Source: Spartobacteria bacterium (GTDB taxonomy: Bacteria; Verrucomicrobiota; Verrucomicrobiia; Chthoniobacterales; UBA10450). Taken from it: a stretch of DNA of 9,368 nt. Below, piece after piece: positions 6,459 through 9,368 of this stretch (the first letter of the stretch is position 1; each line of letters opens with the position of its first letter). The DNA is taken from contig JAJPJU010000041.1 in NCBI GenBank assembly GCA_021324035.1, forward strand, positions 1-9,368, read 5' to 3'. The notes under the pieces are model-generated. The model was not told the origin of the DNA. It saw only the letters and a list, made by a program, of their open reading frames with translations, and ran no database searches. The translations under genes were made by a program, and so were the position numbers.

Positions 6459-6855
6459 GACGCCGTCCCTCCAGAACGCCTTGATCCGGATGCGGAAGAA
6501 GATCTGCGAGCAGGAACTCTTGAACTTCTCCCGAAACCGTCGCCGAAACCACGGTCAGGTTCGGATTGAATTCAGCCATCACCTGTCTGCACGCTCCACA
6601 CGGCAGCGGCGGTTGTTTAGAATCCGCTACGATCGCGATCGCCACAAAATCACGGACGCCGTTCGCAATCGCTGACGCAATCGCGCTTCGCTCCGCGCAC
6701 AGAGTCAGGCCGAACGAGAGATTCTCGACGTTACATCCGGCATACACGTCGCACGACTTCGTTTGCAAGGCCGCTCCGACCGCAAATTCCGAGTAGGGAG
6801 CATATGCCTTCGCGCGGACCTCGCGGGCGACTTCTACCAGTTTGGAATATTGCAT
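6451..6855 (-). CDS. cdd: Cytidine deaminase
   Basis: The enzyme deaminates cytidine and deoxycytidine to the uridine forms for pyrimidine salvage in the cytoplasm. It has 134 residues, typical of the small homotetrameric class. The zinc site is complete: CNVENLSFGLTLCAERSAIA (41-60) contains Cys53-Ala-Glu55, and PCGACRQVMAEF (85-96) supplies Cys86 and Cys89; Glu55 is the proton shuttle. AYAPYSEFAVGAAL (17-30) is the usual N-terminal signature. ATG at 6855 is chosen with GGAAAG about 6 nt upstream; a second ATG 5 nt upstream (6860) is out of frame. The 3' end overlaps mnmG by 8 nt and there are 13 nt to the upstream TVP38 gene, so it is probably co-transcribed with both. Confidence 0.96.
   Translation of the reverse strand: MQYSKLVEVAREVRAKAYAPYSEFAVGAALQTKSCDVYAGCNVENLSFGLTLCAERSAIASAIANGVRDFVAIAIVADSKQPPLPCGACRQVMAEFNPNLTVVSATVSGEVQEFLLADLLPHPDQGVLEGRRHV
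6467..6472 (-). promoter_or_regulatory. Ribosome binding site for mnmG inside the cdd 3' end
   Basis: Read on the minus strand this is GGAGGG, 8 nt before the mnmG ATG at 6458. It lies in the last codons of cdd and supports this start even though the two genes overlap by 8 nt. Confidence 0.8.
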
Positions 6856-6868
6856 AACATGCTTTCCG

Positions 6869-7600
6869 CTAGGTATTTACATTTGGTGGATTAGCCGCGT
6901 CTGGCCGGATTTCTCGCAGGGCTCTTAACGCCAATCGGGTCAATAGAATAAACAACAGGACTGTGATCGCAAACGCTCCGCCCCAGGTCCAATATTCAAC
7001 GATACGGGGATGACTCTTTCCCCGCGCGAGATTCAGCCCGAGTTGGCCTAACGTGCCCAAATAGGTGTAGAGAAACAGACCGGGTGCGCGCCCCACTGCC
7101 GTCCAAAGCATATACGGCCAAAATCGAATTCTCGTTAGGCCAAACAAATAATTTAGGAGGCTGGTCGGGAACAACGGGTGCAGCTGGCTCAAAAAAATTA
7201 TTTTCCAGGCCTCACGCGCTACCGCTTTGTCCAGCACCTGGAGCATTGGACTGGTTGAAATACGCTTGTTCAAATAGCGATGGCCTAACCAGTGACTCAG
7301 TCCAAACGAAATTGCGGCGCCAATACTATTCCCGACGAGGACAAGCGCGAAGCCCCACCACAGTCCGAAAAAAAATCCCGCGCCAATACTCAATATCCCG
7401 CCCGGTAACAGCAAAATATTACACGCTGCAAAAAGGAGCGGATACCAGATCGCGCCCCAATCGCCCATACCGGCGACGCGAAGTTGCAGCTCGCCGATAA
7501 GACTAACGACCGGAAAAAAACGCGATAACAGGATGAACGCGCAAATTACAATCGCAAAGCCCGTCAGCTGAAAATAGATCGCGCGCTGACTTTTGAGCAT
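6869..7600 (-). CDS. TVP38/TMEM64 family membrane protein (VTT domain)
   Basis: This 243-residue integral inner-membrane protein has hydrophobic spans at about 9-29, 50-66, 68-105, 132-152, 162-183 and 207-226. The VTT (DedA-like) signature is present: LLLPGGILSIGAGFFFGLWW (63-82), then GNSIGAAISFGLSHWLG (90-106), and HPLFPTSLLNYLFGLTRIRF (141-160) followed by WTAVGRAPGLFLYTYLG (166-182). Family members are linked to lipid scrambling or transport, but no substrate is assigned for this protein. Where many homologues have Arg before the xxP motif, this one reads LSQLHP, with Gln139; that comparison is from memory. No Shine-Dalgarno precedes the ATG, and an inverted repeat ends 4 nt upstream. 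It lies 53 nt after metF and 13 nt before cdd. Confidence 0.92.
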   Translation of the reverse strand: MLKSQRAIYFQLTGFAIVICAFILLSRFFPVVSLIGELQLRVAGMGDWGAIWYPLLFAACNILLLPGGILSIGAGFFFGLWWGFALVLVGNSIGAAISFGLSHWLGHRYLNKRISTSPMLQVLDKAVAREAWKIIFLSQLHPLFPTSLLNYLFGLTRIRFWPYMLWTAVGRAPGLFLYTYLGTLGQLGLNLARGKSHPRIVEYWTWGGAFAITVLLFILLTRLALRALREIRPDAANPPNVNT

Positions 7601-7604
7601 TTCG

Positions 7605-7629
7605 GGAGTCTGCCCGTCTCGCGGACTCC
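7605..7629. repeat. Inverted repeat in the metF-TVP38 spacer
   Basis: GGAGTC (7605-7610) and GACTCC (7624-7629) are perfect arms, with partial pairing continuing inward. On the minus-strand RNA the stem sits immediately before the TVP38 start codon, in a spacer of only 53 nt. There is no T-run, so it is not a standard terminator. It could modulate translation, act as an attenuator or processing site, or be incidental. Confidence 0.45.
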
Positions 7630-7653
7630 GCGCAAAACAATTGCCAGCGCTAT

Positions 7654-8577
7654 TTAAGGCGCGGCAGATTGCGCCTTTCGGCGGCGCGGAATGCCCAGAC
7701 TGTCAAAAATGACCCGGGTCGCGTCCGACCGATTCAACGTATAGAAATGAATTCCGGCGACATGATTGTCGAGGAGGTCGTGACACTGCTCCAAAGCGAA
7801 GTGAACACCGACTCGTTTGACCATCTCGGGATCATTCTCGCACCGTTGGATCGCCCGCAGAAGTCTCGCCGGAAAATGCGCGCCGCCGGCTAATTGAGCG
7901 ATCCGCCTCAATCCGCTCATCGACGTAATCGGCATGATGCCAGCGATAATTGGCACGTTGATGTTGGCTAACGCGCAACGTTCCCGAAAGTCTAGAAAGT
8001 CGCGATTCTCAAAAAATAGCTGGGTGACAATGTAATCTGCGCCGGCGTCCACTTTCGCTTTAAGGTGATCCATTTCCACCAACCGGTTTGGCGTCGCCGG
8101 ATGGCCTTCCGGGAAACCGGCCACGCCAATTCCAAAGCCGCGCGGATCGTGATGCGCCCCTGAATCGTTGAATTGCCGAATGAACTTCACCAGGTCAATA
8201 GCGTGGCGAAATGAATCACGTGATTTGTCGTAGGTGATTTCCGGGGGCTGATCGCCCCCGAGCGCGAGAATATTGGCGATTCCCGACTTCGCATACCGGG
8301 CGAGGATCGCCTCAATCTCTCCTTCGTCATGGCAAATACACGTCAGGTGGGGAATCGGATCCAGCTTTGTCGTGTTTTTGATCCGCTCGACCAAATCATG
8401 GGTTAAATCGCGAGTGGAGCCGCCCGCTCCGTAGGTAACACTGACAAAATGCGGCATGTACGATTCGAGGTCACGAATCGTCTGGTAGAGAACCTCGGCA
8501 GCCTCCGGTGTCTTCGGCGGGAAAAATTCAAACGAAAACGTCGGCGAATCCCCGCGCATGATATCGGTGATGTGCAT
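7654..8577 (-). CDS. metF: 5,10-methylenetetrahydrofolate reductase
   Basis: This flavoenzyme reduces 5,10-methylene-THF to 5-methyl-THF, the methyl donor for methionine synthesis. It has 307 residues, the length of bacterial MetF (E. coli 296), and forms a single TIM-barrel domain. Motifs are FSFEFFPPKT (14-23), where Glu17 matches the E. coli catalytic Glu28; VSVTYGAGGSTR (45-56); PHLTC (76-80); LALGGDQPP (104-112), with Asp109 at the flavin-interacting position; GVAGFPEGHP (151-160); VTQLFF (184-189); PIIAGIMPI (209-217); and GIHFYTLNRS near the end. The start at 8577 gives the usual distance to SFEFFPP, although no Shine-Dalgarno is seen. It is the first recognised gene of the minus-strand run; the leader has two palindromes and a possible short frame. 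Confidence 0.97.
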   Translation of the reverse strand: MHITDIMRGDSPTFSFEFFPPKTPEAAEVLYQTIRDLESYMPHFVSVTYGAGGSTRDLTHDLVERIKNTTKLDPIPHLTCICHDEGEIEAILARYAKSGIANILALGGDQPPEITYDKSRDSFRHAIDLVKFIRQFNDSGAHHDPRGFGIGVAGFPEGHPATPNRLVEMDHLKAKVDAGADYIVTQLFFENRDFLDFRERCALANINVPIIAGIMPITSMSGLRRIAQLAGGAHFPARLLRAIQRCENDPEMVKRVGVHFALEQCHDLLDNHVAGIHFYTLNRSDATRVIFDSLGIPRRRKAQSAAP

Positions 8578-8587
8578 TATTCAGGGT

Positions 8588-8710
8588 CTATCTTCGTTCG
8601 AGCGCCGACTTGTGGTCAAACGACCACGTGCCGATTCCGAAAGTTTCGGACACATCGACAAGCACCTTCAATACCGCTTTGCTCAATGCCGCGCTGTTAA
8701 CCGATTCCAT
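8588..8710 (-). CDS. Possible 40-residue small protein upstream of metF
   Basis: This minus-strand frame (MESVNSAALSKAVLKVLVDV, then SETFGIGTWSFDHKSALERR) ends in TAG 10 nt before the metF ATG. About 64% of its codons end in G or C, like nearby genes, and residues 5-20 would form an amphipathic helix. There is no Shine-Dalgarno before ATG 8710. An in-frame ATG at 8731 has a weak AAGAG upstream and would add seven residues. I recognise no family. The same bases contain two perfect palindromes, so the stretch may instead be a structured metF leader or a gene remnant. Confidence 0.3.
   Translation of the reverse strand: MESVNSAALSKAVLKVLVDVSETFGIGTWSFDHKSALERR
8612..8627. repeat. Inverted repeat GTGGTC-AAAC-GACCAC in the metF leader
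   Basis: Perfect 6-bp arms with a 4-nt loop lie 35-50 bases upstream of the metF start. In the minus-strand RNA it would form a stable hairpin; as DNA it could be an operator half-site pair. Confidence 0.45.
8636..8650. repeat. Palindrome TCCGAAA-G-TTTCGGA upstream of metF
   Basis: This perfect 7-bp palindrome with a single central base lies 59-73 bases upstream of the metF start and 8 bases beyond the preceding inverted repeat. The near-zero spacer fits a dimeric protein binding site better than an RNA hairpin. Confidence 0.45.
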
Positions 8711-8791
8711 AGTAATGAGCCAACAACTCATAATAACTCTTAATAAGTTTTGGATTGCCTGCCGCGAACGAAGTTGTGTGCATTTATTGAC

Positions 8792-8806
8792 AGTGTTATC
8801 AACACT
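8792..8806. repeat. Inverted repeat AGTGTT-ATC-AACACT next to TTGACA
   Basis: Perfect 6-bp arms around ATC overlap the last base of TTGACA (8787-8792). This is the arrangement expected of an operator beside a -35 box, but no -10 element is found at the right distance. The part TTATCAACA differs from the E. coli DnaA box TTATCCACA at one base. Confidence 0.35.
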
Positions 8807-8869
8807 TTGCTCTGCCGCTATGTCTCGGCGCTGCACCGAAGTTGTTGGCGCGCAGAAGGAGAAGAAGTA

Positions 8870-8938
8870 ATGGGTAATCAATTAGAAATAGTATTTGTAG
8901 TTGCGAACAACTCCCTGGTTTTACACGAATCCTATTAG
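8870..8938 (+). CDS. Possible 22-residue leader ORF before the methyltransferase gene
   Basis: ATG at 8870 is preceded by AAGGAG (8857-8862, 7 nt spacing), one of the better ribosome binding sites in the window. The frame encodes MGNQLEIVFVVANNSLVLHE plus SY and ends with TAG at 8936-8938. That TAG overlaps the AGGA used by the methyltransferase start at 8945, so the two could be translationally coupled. The codons are A+T-rich and the peptide is hydrophobic in the middle. There is no family match that I recognise, and it could be chance. Confidence 0.25.
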   Translation: MGNQLEIVFVVANNSLVLHESY

Positions 8939-8944
8939 GAAACC

Positions 8945-9368
8945 ATGCTACCTCCTGTCGCTGCGCCAAATCGATCCTCATCGCCGACTCCAACATTTGG
9001 CCACAACGGCACGACTTCGCAATCGGCCGACAGTTTGTTCGAACGCGTGGCCTGGGTTTACGCGTTTTGCCGGGAACGATTATTTCGCGATGACACCGAC
9101 CGTATCATCTCGGCGCTTTGGCCGAAGGAGATGCCTGAATTAGGAGCAAGGGTCATCGAACTCGGATGCGGCCCCGGTTTTTATTCGAGAAAATTGGCGC
9201 AACGTTATCCAAACCTGGAGGTTACCGGCGTGGACCGTTCCGAACGGCAGCTTTCCTGGGCACGCCAACGGGCCGCGGCGAGCTCGGTCCGCAATTGCTC
9301 GTTTGAGCGCGTAAATGTTTTGTCTCTGCCATTCGCGGACGGATCTTTCGATGCGCTGATCGCTTCAA
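8945..9368 (+). CDS. Class I SAM-dependent methyltransferase (N-terminal part; 3' end outside window)
   Basis: This frame runs from ATG 8945 to the window end, giving 141 residues and one extra base. An in-frame TAG at 8936 limits the start, and AGGA lies 4 nt upstream. After a low-complexity Ser/Thr/Pro segment (1-27) comes a helix (LFERVAWVYAFCRERLF), then the Rossmann-like SAM fold: motif I VIELGCGPG (70-78), the acidic end of strand 2 in VTGVDRSERQLSWAR (93-107, Asp97), and LPFADGSFDALIAS (128-141), the motif II/post-II region. This is the Methyltransf_11/25 pattern. The substrate cannot be told; small molecules, lipids and quinones are all possible. It is transcribed away from metF, and the downstream half of the fold is missing. 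Confidence 0.9.
   Translation, partial: MLPPVAAPNRSSSPTPTFGHNGTTSQSADSLFERVAWVYAFCRERLFRDDTDRIISALWPKEMPELGARVIELGCGPGFYSRKLAQRYPNLEVTGVDRSERQLSWARQRAAASSVRNCSFERVNVLSLPFADGSFDALIAS

Larger units (their letters stand above)
8578..8944. promoter_or_regulatory. Divergent intergenic region between metF and the methyltransferase gene
   Basis: These 367 bases must hold promoters for the minus-strand metF run and the plus-strand methyltransferase. Two A+T-rich patches lie at about 8711-8755 and 8870-8935. No convincing -35/-10 pair is seen; a TTGACA at 8787-8792 has no good -10 at 16-18 nt. Five small perfect inverted repeats occur: 8612-8627, 8636-8650, 8715-8731, 8792-8806 and 8899-8912. Two short frames, listed separately, could be genes or leader peptides. 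I do not recognise a known SAM, SAH or THF riboswitch core in the metF leader. Confidence 0.6.

Noticed and set aside
8242..8260. Strong GC hairpin CGGGGGC-TGATC-GCCCCCG inside metF
   Set aside because: It encodes the conserved Gly-Gly-Asp-Gln-Pro-Pro motif of MetF, so the palindrome follows from required residues with GC-rich codons; there is no T-run.
8578..8720. SAM, SAH or THF riboswitch in the metF leader
   Set aside because: I looked for the known conserved cores and found none; only simple hairpins are present.
8796..8804. DnaA-box-like TTATCAACA, with a second near match TTATCCAAA at 9205-9213
   Set aside because: Each has one mismatch to TTATCCACA, they are 400 bp apart, and the second is within the methyltransferase coding sequence. 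There is no cluster or A+T-rich unwinding element, so this is not called an origin.
8769..8845. Direct repeat CGAAGTTGT at 8769-8777 and 8837-8845
   Set aside because: A single 9-base repeat in a few hundred bases is not far from chance expectation and has no accompanying structure.
8715..8870. 51-codon plus-strand frame (MSQQLIITLNKFW...) in the divergent region
   Set aside because: It has no ribosome site, no codon bias like neighbouring genes and a Cys/Ser/Arg-rich composition; probably chance.

Overview
The window (about 55% GC by eye) looks like chromosomal core sequence from a Gram-negative bacterium with an LPS outer membrane and type II phospholipid synthesis. It carries a heptose-phosphate adenylyltransferase, plsY-gpsA and mnmG. 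A DUF4912 protein, a stand-alone rfaE2, dense gene packing and the protein sequence style suggest Verrucomicrobiota (Chthoniobacterales-like). That assignment is an impression and was not tested. I see no insertion sequence, phage gene, CRISPR array, tRNA or rRNA.

Layout. Bases 1-83 are probably the 3' tail of a plus-strand gene. It converges on a minus-strand DUF4912 gene (93-881). After a 98-bp divergent spacer comes a tight plus-strand operon: lipid (diacylglycerol-type) kinase, rfaE2 and purN (980-2930), with both junctions overlapping by the tetranucleotide GTGA. This operon meets head-on a six-gene minus-strand run that reads metF, TVP38/TMEM64 membrane protein, cdd, mnmG, plsY, gpsA (8577 down to 2927). 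The purN and gpsA stop codons overlap, and a stack of inverted repeats ending in a terminator-like hairpin with a T-run lies on that junction. A 367-bp divergent intergenic region (8578-8944) rich in small palindromes separates metF from a plus-strand SAM-dependent methyltransferase cut by the window end.

How the genes fit together. Three genes bear on glycerolipids: gpsA makes glycerol-3-phosphate, plsY acylates it, and the lipid kinase could return diacylglycerol to phosphatidate. Three draw on folate one-carbon units: purN uses 10-formyl-THF, and metF and mnmG both use 5,10-methylene-THF. Cdd salvages pyrimidine nucleosides and RfaE2 activates heptose for LPS.

The most notable hidden signal is a parS-like ParB-binding site (TGTTCCACGTGGAACT, 5692-5707) inside mnmG. 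It suggests that the window lies in the origin-proximal, ParB-bound domain of the chromosome. I found no clear novel defence or mobile system here.
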